Assembly: GCF_016411865.1 (NCBI RefSeq)
Contig: NZ_JAEKJA010000010.1
Span: 1-64,000, forward strand
Source: Acuticoccus mangrovi
GTDB lineage: Bacteria; Pseudomonadota; Alphaproteobacteria; Rhizobiales; Amorphaceae
Reading direction: 5' to 3'
DNA length: 64,000 nucleotides
Part shown: positions 43,734 through 52,776 of the stretch, piece by piece
Numbering within the stretch: the stretch's first letter is position 1
Layout of the letters: each line of letters begins with the position of its first letter
The notes under the pieces: model-generated
The model's database searches: none
What the model was told of the DNA's origin: nothing
Seen by the model: the letters and a program-made list of their open reading frames with translations, nothing else
Translations under genes and position numbers: made by a program

Positions 43734-44570
43734 ATGGCTCGAATCAAGACAATTCTCGTGCTGGTCGCTCAGGGGGAGGAGGGGGGCGAACTCCTCTCCG
43801 AGGCGGCTGCACTCGCCGTGGCGCGCGAGGCGCACCTCGTGGCGCTGACGGTCGGCCTGGAGCCGACGCCGGCCTATTCCGGCCTCCCCGACATCCCGAT
43901 GGACGGCTACTTCATGGACCTCGAAACGGTCCGCCAGGAGCTCAAGGACACCGTGGCGTGGATGAACGAGCGCCTCGCTCCCACCGGCGCCTCCTTCGAG
44001 GTTCGCGGGATCATCGCAACGGCGGGGGCGGCCGGCGTCGCCGTCGCCCGCCAGGCCCGCTATGCGGACCTCGTGATCCTGCCGCGGGCCGACAGTGACG
44101 GAAATTGGCACCAGCTCGTCGACGCGGCACTGTTCGAGAGCGGCCGGCCGGTGATCCTGTGGCCGCGCGGGGCGTCGCTGGACAAGATCGGCGCCCGGGT
44201 TCTGATCGCGTGGGATGCGGGCGCGGAGGCGGCGCGCGCCGTCGGCGGCGGCCTCGACATCATCGCGGGAGCGGAGGACGTGCGCGTCGTCACGATCGAC
44301 CCGCGCGTCGGAGCGGACAGCCATGGCGAGGAGCCCGGCGCCGACCTTGCGACGATGCTCGCCCGCCACGGCCTGCCGGTGACGGTGGACGCCATCCCGC
44401 GGGAGAACCGCTCGGTGGCCGAAGCGATCCTCCATCACGCGAAGGGCATGGGTGCCGACGTCATCGTCGCCGGCGCCTACGGCCATTCGCGCCTCGGCGA
44501 GATCATCCTCGGCGGTCCGACGCGAGATCTGATGGACGCGACCGACCGACCCCTCCTGATGGCCCACTAG
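43734..44570 (+). CDS. Universal stress protein (UspA family)
   Basis: A 278-residue protein with two Usp-like halves. The N-terminal half (KTILVLVAQGEEGGELLSEA) has a modified nucleotide loop; the C-terminal half ends with VIVAGAYGHSRLGEIILGGPTRDLM, the typical G-x2-G-x9-G(S/T) ATP-binding motif in the form GAYGHSRLGEIILGG. Tandem Usp proteins of this size are common in DosR- and Anr-type regulons. Preceded by a perfect FNR-type box. Confidence 0.9.
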   Translation: MARIKTILVLVAQGEEGGELLSEAAALAVAREAHLVALTVGLEPTPAYSGLPDIPMDGYFMDLETVRQELKDTVAWMNERLAPTGASFEVRGIIATAGAAGVAVARQARYADLVILPRADSDGNWHQLVDAALFESGRPVILWPRGASLDKIGARVLIAWDAGAEAARAVGGGLDIIAGAEDVRVVTIDPRVGADSHGEEPGADLATMLARHGLPVTVDAIPRENRSVAEAILHHAKGMGADVIVAGAYGHSRLGEIILGGPTRDLMDATDRPLLMAH

Positions 44571-44585
44571 AGAGCGGCGACCGTT

Positions 44586-44608
44586 CGCCGAGCGCCATGC
44601 GCTCGGCG
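44586..44608. terminator. Bidirectional hairpin between usp and ppsA
   Basis: CGCCGAGCGC (44586-44595) and GCGCTCGGCG (44599-44608) form a perfect ten-base-pair stem with a CAT loop. It lies in the 58-bp gap between the convergent usp and PEP synthase genes. Confidence 0.7.
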
Positions 44609-44628
44609 GGGCTCGACGCGGCGGCCGC

Positions 44629-47034
44629 TCAGGCCGTCGCGCGCAGGTCCGTGGCCTTCTTCTCGCTCTCCGCGGCCGCGACCGCCTTCTTGACCGCAAT
44701 GAAGCTGTCGGGGGTGACGGAGATGGAATCGATCCCTTCGCCGACCAGGAAGGCGGCGAACTCGGGATGGTCGCTCGGCGCCTGGCCGCACAGGCCGACG
44801 ACGGCGCCGGCCGCGTGCGCCTCGCGGATCACGGTGGAGATCATCCACTTCACCGCGGCGTCGTTCTCGTCGAAGAGGTCGGAGAGGATGTCGGAGTCGC
44901 GGTCGACGCCGAGGGTGAGCTGGGTGAGGTCGTTCGAGCCGATCGAGAAGCCGTCGAAGCGCTCGGCGAACGCCTTGGCGAGAACGACGTTGGAGGGGAT
45001 CTCCGCCATGACGAAGACCTCGAGTCCGTCCTCGCCGCGGCGCAGGCCGTGCTCGGCCATCACGGCGAGGACCTTGTCGGCCTCGGCGATCGAGCGGCAG
45101 AACGGGATCATCACCGCGACGTTGGTGAAGCCGAGCTCGCGCCGCAGCATGGCGATGGCGCGGCATTCGAGCGCGAACGCCTCGCGATAGGCGTCGGCGG
45201 CGTAGCGTGAGGCGCCGCGGAAGCCGAGCATCGGGTTCTCCTCCTTCGGCTCGAACTCCGCGCCGCCGACGAGGCCGGCATATTCGTTGGTCTTGAAGTC
45301 GCTGAAGCGGATGAGGCAGCGCTTGGGATGCACCACGGCCGCGATCCGGCCGAGCCCGCGCGCCAGACGCTCGACGAAGTAGTCGCCGCGATCCTCGTAG
45401 CCTTCCGTCAGCGCCTCGATCTCGGCGCGGGCGGCGGCGTCGTGGATCGCGTCGAAGCGGACGAGCGCCATCGGATGCACCCGGATCTGGTTCGCGATCA
45501 CGAACTCCATGCGCGCGAGGCCGACCCCGTCGGCCGGCAGACGCCACCAGCGGAAGGCGGCGCCGGGGTTGGCGAGGTTCACCATCACCTTCGTCTCCGT
45601 CTCGGGAAGGTCGGACAGGGTGACCGTCTCGGCCGAGAACGTCGCCGTGCCGTCGTAGACTGACCCGATGTCGCCTTCGGCGCACGAGAGGGTCACCGTC
45701 TGGCCGGTGTGGAGGTGCTCGGTCGCGTCGCCCGTGCCGACGATCGCCGGCACCCCGAGCTCGCGGCTCACGATGGCCGCATGGGAGGTGCGCCCGCCGT
45801 GGTCGGTGATGATCGCTGCCGCCCGCTTCATCACCGGCACCCAGTCGGGGTCCGTCGTCCGGGTGACGAGGATCGCCCCGTCGACGAACTTGTCCTCGTC
45901 GGCGACGTCCTCGATCAGGCACACCTCGCCCGCGACCACGGCGTCGCCGATCGCAAGGCCGGTGAGGAGCGTCGCCCCCTTCTCACCGATGTGGTAGCTG
46001 CGCAGCGCCGAGGTGTGCTCCTGCGAGCGCACCGTCTCCGGCCGCGCCTGGACGATGTAGAGCCCGCCGTTGCCGCCGTCCTTCGCCCACTCGATGTCCA
46101 TCGGGCAGCCATAGTGCTCCTCGATGATCACCGCCCAGCGCGCCAGCGTCAGGATGTCGGCGTCGGAGAGGACGAAGCTCTTCTGCTCGCGCTTCGAGGT
46201 CGGCACGGTGCGCGTGCGCTCGGCGCCGGTGCCGTAGATCATCTTGATCGTCTTCGCGCCGCGCCGCTTCTCGATGATCGGCGACAGCGCCGGATCGGCG
46301 AGGGCGGGCTTGAAGACGACGAACTCGTCCGGGTCGACCGCCCCCTGCACGACGGTCTCGCCGAGCCCCCATGCGGCGTTGATGACGACGACGCGGTCGA
46401 ACCCCGATTCGGGGTCGATGGTGAACATCACGCCCGAGCCGCCGATGTCGGTGCGCACCATCAGCTGGACGCCGACCGAGAGGGCCACGGCGAGATGGTC
46501 GAAGCCCTTCGCGTCCCGGTAGGCGATCGCGCGGTCGGTGAAGAGGGAGGCGAAGCAGCGCTTGACCGCGTCGAGCAGCGCCTCGGGTCCGGCGATGTTG
46601 AGGAAGGTCTCCTGCTGGCCGGCGAAGCTCGCGTCGGCGAGGTCTTCGGCCGTCGCGCTGGAGCGGACCGCAACGGACACGTCGGACCGGCCGACCTTCT
46701 GGCAGAGGTCGGCGTAGGCCCCGGTGATCGCCTCGGCGAGGTCGGCCGGCCAGGTGGCGTCGGTGATCGCCCGGCGGATCTCGCGCGCCGCCTCGGGCAG
46801 CGAGGTGCGCTCGCGTGCGAGATCGTCGAGGTGCTGGCCGATCGGCGCTTCGAGGCCGTTCGCCGCGATGAAGGCGCGGTAGGCCGAGGCCGACGTCGCG
46901 AAGCCCGGCGGCACGGCGATTCCCTTGCTGCCGAGCTCGGCGATCATCTCGCCGAGCGAGGCGTTCTTGCCGCCGACCTCGCCGACGTCGCCGCGGCGCG
47001 CCTTCTCAAGCCATATGATCGTGTCGGTGCTCAT
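44629..47034 (-). CDS. ppsA: Phosphoenolpyruvate synthase
   Basis: An 801-residue PEP synthase. The ATP-grasp domain begins GEVGGKNASLGEMIAELGSKGIAVPPGF split over residues 18-45, with SVAVRSSATAEDL at about residue 121. The phosphohistidine domain has GGRTSHAAIVSRELG (His about 420) and the C-terminal PEP-binding barrel carries GSNDLTQLTLGVDRDS and the catalytic Cys in VGLCGQAPSDHPEF. It converts pyruvate and ATP to PEP, AMP and phosphate, useful in gluconeogenesis or under energy stress. A perfect FNR-type box is 76 bp upstream. Confidence 0.95.
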   Translation of the reverse strand: MSTDTIIWLEKARRGDVGEVGGKNASLGEMIAELGSKGIAVPPGFATSASAYRAFIAANGLEAPIGQHLDDLARERTSLPEAAREIRRAITDATWPADLAEAITGAYADLCQKVGRSDVSVAVRSSATAEDLADASFAGQQETFLNIAGPEALLDAVKRCFASLFTDRAIAYRDAKGFDHLAVALSVGVQLMVRTDIGGSGVMFTIDPESGFDRVVVINAAWGLGETVVQGAVDPDEFVVFKPALADPALSPIIEKRRGAKTIKMIYGTGAERTRTVPTSKREQKSFVLSDADILTLARWAVIIEEHYGCPMDIEWAKDGGNGGLYIVQARPETVRSQEHTSALRSYHIGEKGATLLTGLAIGDAVVAGEVCLIEDVADEDKFVDGAILVTRTTDPDWVPVMKRAAAIITDHGGRTSHAAIVSRELGVPAIVGTGDATEHLHTGQTVTLSCAEGDIGSVYDGTATFSAETVTLSDLPETETKVMVNLANPGAAFRWWRLPADGVGLARMEFVIANQIRVHPMALVRFDAIHDAAARAEIEALTEGYEDRGDYFVERLARGLGRIAAVVHPKRCLIRFSDFKTNEYAGLVGGAEFEPKEENPMLGFRGASRYAADAYREAFALECRAIAMLRRELGFTNVAVMIPFCRSIAEADKVLAVMAEHGLRRGEDGLEVFVMAEIPSNVVLAKAFAERFDGFSIGSNDLTQLTLGVDRDSDILSDLFDENDAAVKWMISTVIREAHAAGAVVGLCGQAPSDHPEFAAFLVGEGIDSISVTPDSFIAVKKAVAAAESEKKATDLRATA

Positions 47035-47109
47035 TCCGGCTCCCCTCGTTTCTTGCGGCAGGACAGGTCGCGCCCACGCTCCATCGTTGCTGACGATCTC
47101 GGCGACAGC

Positions 47110-47123
47110 TTGACGACGGTCAA
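47110..47123 (-). promoter_or_regulatory. FNR/FixK-type box TTGACGACGGTCAA before ppsA
   Basis: Perfect TTGAC-N4-GTCAA palindrome centred about 82 bp upstream of the ppsA ATG on the minus strand. It lies in the 188-bp gap between ppsA and the Crp/Fnr regulator gene, which reads away in the same direction, so ppsA is the probable target. Confidence 0.75.
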
Positions 47124-47222
47124 TGATTTAGCAGCGGGACGCGCCGCAGACGTCGGGGGTGCGCGGCTATGCCGCCCGTCCGGGGTGTCGCAGCTCGGGC
47201 GTCAGGGGCGGTGGGGCCGGTC

Positions 47223-47978
47223 TCAGTGGACGGGCGGGCGCCGGTTCTCGGTCGTGGTCATCTCGTTCGGGGGATAGCGGGTGCAGCGGGCTTCGCTGCA
47301 GGCGCACAGGCGGCCACGGGCCGCGCCGTCGCCGTCCTCCTCGGCGAGCGCGAGAAGGGTCGCCCGTTTGCGGATCGTGACGGTGTCGGTCCGCCGCAGG
47401 GCGATGATGCCGAGGACCTTGAGGCGGGTCATTGCGCGGCTGACCGTCTCGATCGTCAGGCCGAGAAGGTCGCCCATCTCGCCGCGGCTCAGCGGAAGTA
47501 CGAACGTGTCGTCGCTGTCGGCGGCGCGATTCGAAAAGTCGATGAGGCACGCGGCAACGCGGCCGATCGCCGTGCGACTGCCGATCACCATCAAGAGATT
47601 GCTCGTGCGCCTCAGCTCCGATGTCAGCGCCCGCATCATCTGTCGGGCGAGGGTGGGATCATTGTCGAGCAGCCGGTCGAGCGTCGCCCGCGACACGGCC
47701 CGCGCCGAAGTCGGGCGCACCGCGACCGCGCTCACGCCGTAGGTCACGTTGTAGCCGATGCCGACGAGTTCGCCCTGGAAGCGGATGCCGTGGATCTGTC
47801 GACAGCCGTCGCGCGCGGTCCTGTAGATCACGACCGCGCCACTTTCTATAGTGAATATAGCCGATACGGGATCGCCCTCGTGGAAGAGGTGTTCCTGGCT
47901 GTCCCACCGCAGCGTCGACGCAGGCACTGGCCACAACGCTTCGGGCAGTGCAGGGCTTGCGACGGACGTTGCGAACAT
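47223..47978 (-). CDS. Crp/Fnr family regulator, FixK-like
   Basis: A 251-residue regulator. Residues 25-115 form the cyclic-nucleotide-type beta barrel; the helix-turn-helix LSRGEMGDLLGLTIETVSRAMTRL (about 163-186) has Glu177, Ser180 and Arg181 in the E-x2-SR arrangement that reads TTGA half-sites in FNR. The N-terminus lacks the four cysteines of FNR's 4Fe-4S cluster, so it is FixK/Dnr-like rather than a direct oxygen sensor. An unusual C-terminal tail of about 30 residues carries Cys225, Cys227 and Cys232. Likely regulator of the TTGAC-N4-GTCAA boxes. Confidence 0.88.
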   Translation of the reverse strand: MFATSVASPALPEALWPVPASTLRWDSQEHLFHEGDPVSAIFTIESGAVVIYRTARDGCRQIHGIRFQGELVGIGYNVTYGVSAVAVRPTSARAVSRATLDRLLDNDPTLARQMMRALTSELRRTSNLLMVIGSRTAIGRVAACLIDFSNRAADSDDTFVLPLSRGEMGDLLGLTIETVSRAMTRLKVLGIIALRRTDTVTIRKRATLLALAEEDGDGAARGRLCACSEARCTRYPPNEMTTTENRRPPVH

Positions 47979-48062
47979 GTTGGCCTCCTGCGAGGGGTAA
48001 GGTTTTTGGCGCTATCATGCATTTGAAGCAGGCCCACGTCGCAACGATTTGTCTGATGCGTG

Positions 48063-48075
48063 GCAACTTTGTTGC
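48063..48075. promoter_or_regulatory. Small inverted repeat GCAAC-TTT-GTTGC in the regulator/response-regulator divergent region
   Basis: A five-base-pair palindrome with a TTT centre in the 147-bp gap between the divergent Crp/Fnr and response-regulator genes. Downstream, TTGGTTAAATATGCTC is AT-rich and could be the promoter of the response regulator. No FNR-type box is visible in this gap, so the Crp/Fnr gene is probably not controlled by its own family. Confidence 0.35.
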
Positions 48076-48125
48076 GTACATATGTTATTGGTTAAATATG
48101 CTCGGTAGGGAGCAAGATTGCTCAG

Positions 48126-48851
48126 ATGACACCGATCCGGATCATGGTTGTCGATGATGACGCGAGGGTTCGCTCACTGATCCGCCGGTCACTGGAGCCG
48201 GAGGGCTTCGAGGTGGACGAGGCGGCCGACGAGTCCGAGCTCGAAGCCCGGTTGATCGCGTGCGACTACGACCTCATCACGCTGGACCTCAATCTGCCCG
48301 GCACCGACGGGCTGGAGATCACGCGGCGGCTGCGACGACGGACCGACACGCCGATCATCATGGTGACGGGGAAGGGCGACGTGATCGACCGCATCGTCGG
48401 CCTGGAGGTCGGCGCCGACGACTATGTCGCCAAGCCCTTCCATGTGCGCGAGCTTCTGGCGCGGGTGCGGACGGTGCTTCGCCGCGTCTCGCTACGCGCG
48501 TCGTCGTCCGCGTCCGACAGCCTCGGCGGCGAGGAGGAGATGGGCTATGTGGTTGCCGGCCTCAAGCTCGTCCCCTCCGCCCGGCTGCTTCTCGATGCCG
48601 AGGGCGAGCCGATCGCGCTGACGCGCGGCGAGTTCGACATCCTCGCCGCCTTGATCCGCGCCAACGGCCGCGCGCTGTCGCGCGAGGCGCTGATCGACGC
48701 GCGCGGCGACGATGCCGACGCCTTCGACAGGGCGATCGACAGCACCATCGCGAGGCTCCGCAAGAAGCTGCCGCCCGGCACCATCAGCACGGTGCGCGAG
48801 GTCGGCTACCGGATCGCCTTTCCGGTGCGACTGATCACTATGGCGACCTAG
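48126..48851 (+). CDS. OmpR/PhoB-type response regulator
   Basis: A 241-residue two-domain regulator. The receiver has the acidic pocket at Asp10-Asp12, phosphoacceptor Asp54 in ITLDLNLPG, and Lys103 in VAKPFH. The C-terminal winged helix (about 145-230) shows LTRGEFDILAALIRANGRALSREAL and STIARLRKKL followed by the wing VREVGYRIAF. No histidine kinase gene is directly attached; the nearest is the FixL-like kinase 1.2 kb away on the other strand. It is divergent from the Crp/Fnr gene. Confidence 0.9.
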   Translation: MTPIRIMVVDDDARVRSLIRRSLEPEGFEVDEAADESELEARLIACDYDLITLDLNLPGTDGLEITRRLRRRTDTPIIMVTGKGDVIDRIVGLEVGADDYVAKPFHVRELLARVRTVLRRVSLRASSSASDSLGGEEEMGYVVAGLKLVPSARLLLDAEGEPIALTRGEFDILAALIRANGRALSREALIDARGDDADAFDRAIDSTIARLRKKLPPGTISTVREVGYRIAFPVRLITMAT

Positions 48852-48868
48852 GGAGCGCCGCCTTCCCA

Positions 48869-49945
48869 TCAGGGTTGGATGGCGATCTTCAGGACTCCGT
48901 CCCGCTGGTGGGAGAAGAGGTCGTAGGCGCTTTCGATGTCGTCGAGCGCGTAGCGGTGGGTGACGAGCGGGCGCGTGTCGATCCGGCCGGAGGCGATCAC
49001 CTCCATCAGGCGGCGCATCCGCTCCTTGCCGCCGGGGCAGAGGGTGGTGCGGATCGTGTGGTCGCCGAGCCCGGCACAGAACGGGGCGAGGGGCAGCGTG
49101 AGGTCGCCGGAATAGACGCCGAGCGAAGACAGCGTGCCGCCCGGCCGCAGCACGCGGAGCGCCGCCTCGAAGGTCGGCTGCGTGCCGAGCGCCTCGATGG
49201 CGACGTCGACGCCGCGCCCGTCGGTGAGGCGCATGATCTCCTCGACCGGATCGACCGCCTTGAAGTCGACGACGTGGTCGGCACCCATCGCGCGGGCGAT
49301 CTCCATGCGGGCGGGCACGGTGTCGACGCCGATGATGGTGGTGGCGCCCATCAGCCGCGCTCCGGCGGTGGCGCAGAGGCCGATGGGACCCTGGGCGAAC
49401 ACGGCGACGGTGTCGCCGATCTTCACCGCGCCCGACTCCGCGCCGGAGAAGCCGGTGGACATGATGTCCGGGCACATCAGCACCTGCTCGTCCTCCAGCC
49501 CGTCGGGAATCGGGGCGAGGTTCGCCATCGCATCGGGGACGAGGACATATTCGGCCTGCGCGCCGTCGATCGTGTTGCCGAAGCGCCAGCCGCCGAGCGG
49601 CTTGAAGCCGTGCTTGGTGCCGGCGCCGTCCTGCGAGTGGCAGCCGCAGAGGCAGGCATTGCTGATGCCCGACGGGGTGATCGCACCGGCGATGACGCGC
49701 TGGCCCTCCTCGAAGCCTTCCACCGCCGATCCCAGCTTCTCGATGATGCCGACGGGCTCGTGGCCGATGGTGAGACCCTTGGCGACCGGATATTCGCCCT
49801 TGAGGATGTGGACGTCGGTGCCGCAGATGGTCGTGGTGGTGATGCGGACGAGGGCGTCCAGCGGGCCGGGGTCCGGCACCTTCTTCTCGTCGAGCACGAT
49901 GCGGCCGGGCTCCACGAAGATTGCGGCTTTCATCATCTGCGGCAT
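48869..49945 (-). CDS. Zinc-dependent alcohol dehydrogenase
   Basis: A 358-residue medium-chain dehydrogenase. Catalytic zinc ligands are in TICGTDVHIL (Cys, about residue 37) and GHEPVGIIE (His-Glu, about 58). The structural-zinc lobe is modified to CLCGCHSQDG. The cofactor motif is FAQGPIGLCATAGARLMGA (about 180-198). Proteins of this type (Pseudomonas PA3630-like or AdhA-like) are frequent in Anr/FNR regulons. ATG at 49945 has AAGGGA nine bases upstream. A FNR-type box lies about 80 bp upstream. Confidence 0.88.
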   Translation of the reverse strand: MPQMMKAAIFVEPGRIVLDEKKVPDPGPLDALVRITTTTICGTDVHILKGEYPVAKGLTIGHEPVGIIEKLGSAVEGFEEGQRVIAGAITPSGISNACLCGCHSQDGAGTKHGFKPLGGWRFGNTIDGAQAEYVLVPDAMANLAPIPDGLEDEQVLMCPDIMSTGFSGAESGAVKIGDTVAVFAQGPIGLCATAGARLMGATTIIGVDTVPARMEIARAMGADHVVDFKAVDPVEEIMRLTDGRGVDVAIEALGTQPTFEAALRVLRPGGTLSSLGVYSGDLTLPLAPFCAGLGDHTIRTTLCPGGKERMRRLMEVIASGRIDTRPLVTHRYALDDIESAYDLFSHQRDGVLKIAIQP

Positions 49946-50018
49946 GAACGGCGTCCCTTGCGGCGCGAGAGTGTCGTGATTGCCAGAATACAGAATACAA
50001 CCTCGCGGGACGCCGCCA

Positions 50019-50032
50019 TTGAGGGAGATCAA
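50019..50032 (-). promoter_or_regulatory. FNR/FixK-type box TTGAGGGAGATCAA before the alcohol dehydrogenase
   Basis: TTGA-N6-TCAA palindrome, the core pattern of FixK/FNR sites, lying between the end of the hybrid kinase gene and the alcohol dehydrogenase ATG. The centre is about 80 bp upstream of the ATG. Confidence 0.6.
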
Positions 50033-50044
50033 TCCCCGGCCGAC

Positions 50045-52012
50045 TTAGGCGGGCGCATCGAGCACGGCGCGCACGGTGCGGGCGAGCTCCTCCTTGGAAT
50101 AGGGCTTGCGCAGCATCCGGTTGGCCGGGGGGCGCGATGTCCCGTCCTGCGAGATGATGTCCGGATCGGCATATCCGCTCGTGAACAGGACCCGCAGCGT
50201 CGGCATGTCATGCCGGGCGAGGCGGGCGAGTTCGAAGCCAGACATGCCGTCACGCATGACGATGTCGGTGAAGAGGAGGTCGACGTGCGGCAGACTCTTC
50301 AGGCGTTGCAAGGCTTCCGGCCCGCTGCTCGCGTCGAAGGCGCGATAGCCGAGCTCGGTGAGGCGCGCCATTGCGATGCGTCGCACGCGCGAATCGTCCT
50401 CCACGACGAGGATCGTCTCGCCCTTGCCCGCATAGGCGGCGATGTCGAACCGCTCCGACGTGGCGCGCCGGCGAACGTCCTCGGCGCATGGCAGGTAGAG
50501 CGTCACCGTGGTGCCGCGCCCGAGGATGCTCTCGATCTCGAGGTGACCGTCGGACTGCTTGGCGAAGCCGTAGACCATCGAGAGGCCGAGCCCGGTCCCC
50601 GAGCCCTGGCTCTTGGTGGAAAAGAACGGCTCGAAGGCGTGCTCGAGCACCTCTTCGCTCATTCCGGAACCGTTGTCGGCGACCTGGATCGCGGTGTATT
50701 GGCCGAGGTGCACTTCCGGATAGTTCTTCGCGTAGCTCGCATCGAGCGCCGTCTCGAAGACCGAGAAGACGAGCCGGCCGTTCCCGCCCATCGCGTCGCG
50801 CGCGTTGATCGCGAGGTTGAGGAGCGCGGTCTGAAGCTGGGCGGCGTCGACCACCGCCTTGCCCGGCTCATCGTGGATGTCGACGATGATCTCGATCCGA
50901 CCGCCGAGCGTACGCCGCAGCATCGATGCGACGGTGCCGACGAGATCGGCGACGTCGACCTCCTTGGGGTCGAGCGGCTGCTTGCGGCCGAAGGCGAGCA
51001 GTTGGGACACGAGCTGACCTCCGAGCTGGGCCGCCTCGCGCGCTTCCTTCAACGCCACCGGGTCGGGGCGGTCCGGCCGCGCCTCGATGAGCTCGAGGTT
51101 GCCCGAGATCACCAGGAGGAGGTTGTTGAAGTCGTGCGCGATGCCCCCGGTGAGCTGGCCGATGGCCTCCATCTTCTGTGACTGCCGCAGTTCCTCCTCG
51201 ATCCGCTGTCGCGCCGAGAGGTCCCGGATGAAGCCGATGAAGACGTGGTGGGTCGCGAGCTTCACCTCGCCGACGGAGAGCTCGATCGGGATCCTGCGGC
51301 CGCTCTTGGTCTCGCCTTCGACGATGAGGCCGATGCCGATGATGCGGCGCTCGCCCGTGCGCAGATAGCGTTCCAGATGTCCGCCGTGCGCCTCGCTGTC
51401 GCCGGTCGGCATCAGCAGGGAGACGTTGCGGCCGATCACCTCGGCGGCGCTATAGCCGAAGAGCTCTTCGGCCGAGCGGCTGAAGGACTGGATGATACCC
51501 TCTTGGTTGATGACGATGAGGCCGTCGGGGGCGGTGTCGAGGATCGCCTTGAGGAGGGCGGCTTGGTGGCGGCCGGCGATCGCGGATCGGTCGGCGAGAG
51601 AGCGGGCGATCTGGTGCCGGATCGCGAGCGCCGCGGTGCCCCAGAGGACGGCGAGGGCGGCGCCGCGATAGACGAGCGTTTCGATCGGCCCCGCCGGGGT
51701 GGCGATGGGCGACATGGCGTAGCCGATCGCCGAGCAGGCGCTGCTGGCGATCGCCAGGATGATCGTCGCTCGCGGAGATGGTAGCCAGAACGCCATCAGC
51801 ACCGGGACGACGTAGAGGACGGCGGTCGCATACTGTGCGGGCATTGAGAGATCGACGGCGAGTACCAGCGCATTGGCGATCAGCCCGAGCGCGATGATCA
51901 GCACCGATCGCGGCAGCGGGTCGGCATAGTCGACGAGTCGCTGCGACCGATCGAAGAGGTGCGTACGTGCGCTGTGATGATCGCTCTGCGCATTGGCCTT
52001 GATGTTCTTCAT
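50045..52012 (-). CDS. FixL-like heme-PAS hybrid histidine kinase
   Basis: A 655-residue sensor. Residues 36-130 hold about four membrane segments. Residues 155-270 are a PAS domain closely resembling the FixL heme domain ([36 protein letters not shown]). His209 aligns with the heme-ligating His of FixL; the distal Arg of FixL (20 residues later) is Leu229. HisKA has His293 in [11 protein letters not shown]; the ATPase domain has ADNGSGM and [11 protein letters not shown]; a receiver domain (about 535-655, [16 protein letters not shown]) ends the protein. Start at ATG 52012; a TTG at 52063 is in frame. Likely an oxygen or redox sensor. Confidence 0.85.
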   Translation of the reverse strand: MKNIKANAQSDHHSARTHLFDRSQRLVDYADPLPRSVLIIALGLIANALVLAVDLSMPAQYATAVLYVVPVLMAFWLPSPRATIILAIASSACSAIGYAMSPIATPAGPIETLVYRGAALAVLWGTAALAIRHQIARSLADRSAIAGRHQAALLKAILDTAPDGLIVINQEGIIQSFSRSAEELFGYSAAEVIGRNVSLLMPTGDSEAHGGHLERYLRTGERRIIGIGLIVEGETKSGRRIPIELSVGEVKLATHHVFIGFIRDLSARQRIEEELRQSQKMEAIGQLTGGIAHDFNNLLLVISGNLELIEARPDRPDPVALKEAREAAQLGGQLVSQLLAFGRKQPLDPKEVDVADLVGTVASMLRRTLGGRIEIIVDIHDEPGKAVVDAAQLQTALLNLAINARDAMGGNGRLVFSVFETALDASYAKNYPEVHLGQYTAIQVADNGSGMSEEVLEHAFEPFFSTKSQGSGTGLGLSMVYGFAKQSDGHLEIESILGRGTTVTLYLPCAEDVRRRATSERFDIAAYAGKGETILVVEDDSRVRRIAMARLTELGYRAFDASSGPEALQRLKSLPHVDLLFTDIVMRDGMSGFELARLARHDMPTLRVLFTSGYADPDIISQDGTSRPPANRMLRKPYSKEELARTVRAVLDAPA

Positions 52013-52211
52013 GAGCTGCCACGATCTGCCAAACCGGTGGCGGATAGGGACGATCCACGCCAAGGTTCGCGGCCGAGCGTTGGCCGCATGGCAGGACCCG
52101 GGATCAGGGAACCCTCACCGTACGATCGGCGATGGGTCGCGCTTTGCCGGCCCGGCGTGGGACGGGCGGACCGCCGGCGAGGCGGGGAGCGTCGTCCCCG
52201 TGCCGAATGGA

Positions 52212-52697
52212 TCAGGCAGAGCCTTCGATGGAGATCTTCTTCGCCTCCGGCTTCGGCGTCTCCGCCGGCTTCGGGACGGTGATGGTGAGGATCCCCTTCG
52301 CCATCGTCGCCTTCACGGCGTCCGAATCGACCCCCTCGGGGAGTTCGATCATCCGTGTGAAGGTCCCATAGGCGCGCTCGGAGAGGAAGCAGTTATCGTC
52401 CTGCTTCTCCTCCCGCTCGGTCTTCTTCTCGCCCTTGATGGTGAGGACGTTCTCGTTGACCTCGATCTCGACGTCCTTGTCCTCGAGGCCCGGGAGCTCG
52501 GCGGTCATCTCGATCCGACCGTCCTTCTCCACGATGTCCATGAGCGGGACCGCGACTTTCGGCCAGTCGAACGAGACGCCGGGCGAGCCCCGATGGAAGT
52601 CGGAGAAGACCCGCTCGACCTCGCGCTGCAGGGACACGAATGGATTGGCGTCGGTGGGAGACGCTTCGGCGTGTTTTCTGAGGAATGGCAAGTTCAT
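52212..52697 (-). CDS. Hsp20/alpha-crystallin small heat shock protein
   Basis: A 161-residue small heat-shock protein. The alpha-crystallin domain spans about residues 48-145 with MTAELPGLEDKDVEIEVNENVLTIKGEK split over 68-95, the SERAYGTFTRMIELPEGVD stretch and the MAKGILTITVPKP strand that precedes an I-x-I-like tail (KKISIEG). It acts as an ATP-independent holdase. The upstream region holds an 18-bp palindrome and a FNR-type half-perfect box. The mycobacterial counterpart in the DosR regulon is HspX. Confidence 0.93.
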   Translation of the reverse strand: MNLPFLRKHAEASPTDANPFVSLQREVERVFSDFHRGSPGVSFDWPKVAVPLMDIVEKDGRIEMTAELPGLEDKDVEIEVNENVLTIKGEKKTEREEKQDDNCFLSERAYGTFTRMIELPEGVDSDAVKATMAKGILTITVPKPAETPKPEAKKISIEGSA

Positions 52698-52758
52698 GGT
52701 CTCATGCCCTTCGCGACGGGCGCACCCCTTTGGTGCAGCCGACGAAGAGCATTACGCG

Positions 52759-52776
52759 AATGGTGCGTGCACCATT
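52759..52776. promoter_or_regulatory. Perfect palindrome AATGGTGC-GT-GCACCATT upstream of hsp20
   Basis: Two eight-base arms in perfect inverted repeat with a GT centre, 62 bp upstream of the hsp20 ATG. It abuts the FNR-type box at 52776-52789. Could be an operator of a second regulator. Confidence 0.5.

Noticed and set aside
48260-51181. A plus-strand open frame running through the response regulator, alcohol dehydrogenase and kinase genes
   Set aside because: It crosses three genes with clear domains on their own frames; its translation is low-complexity.
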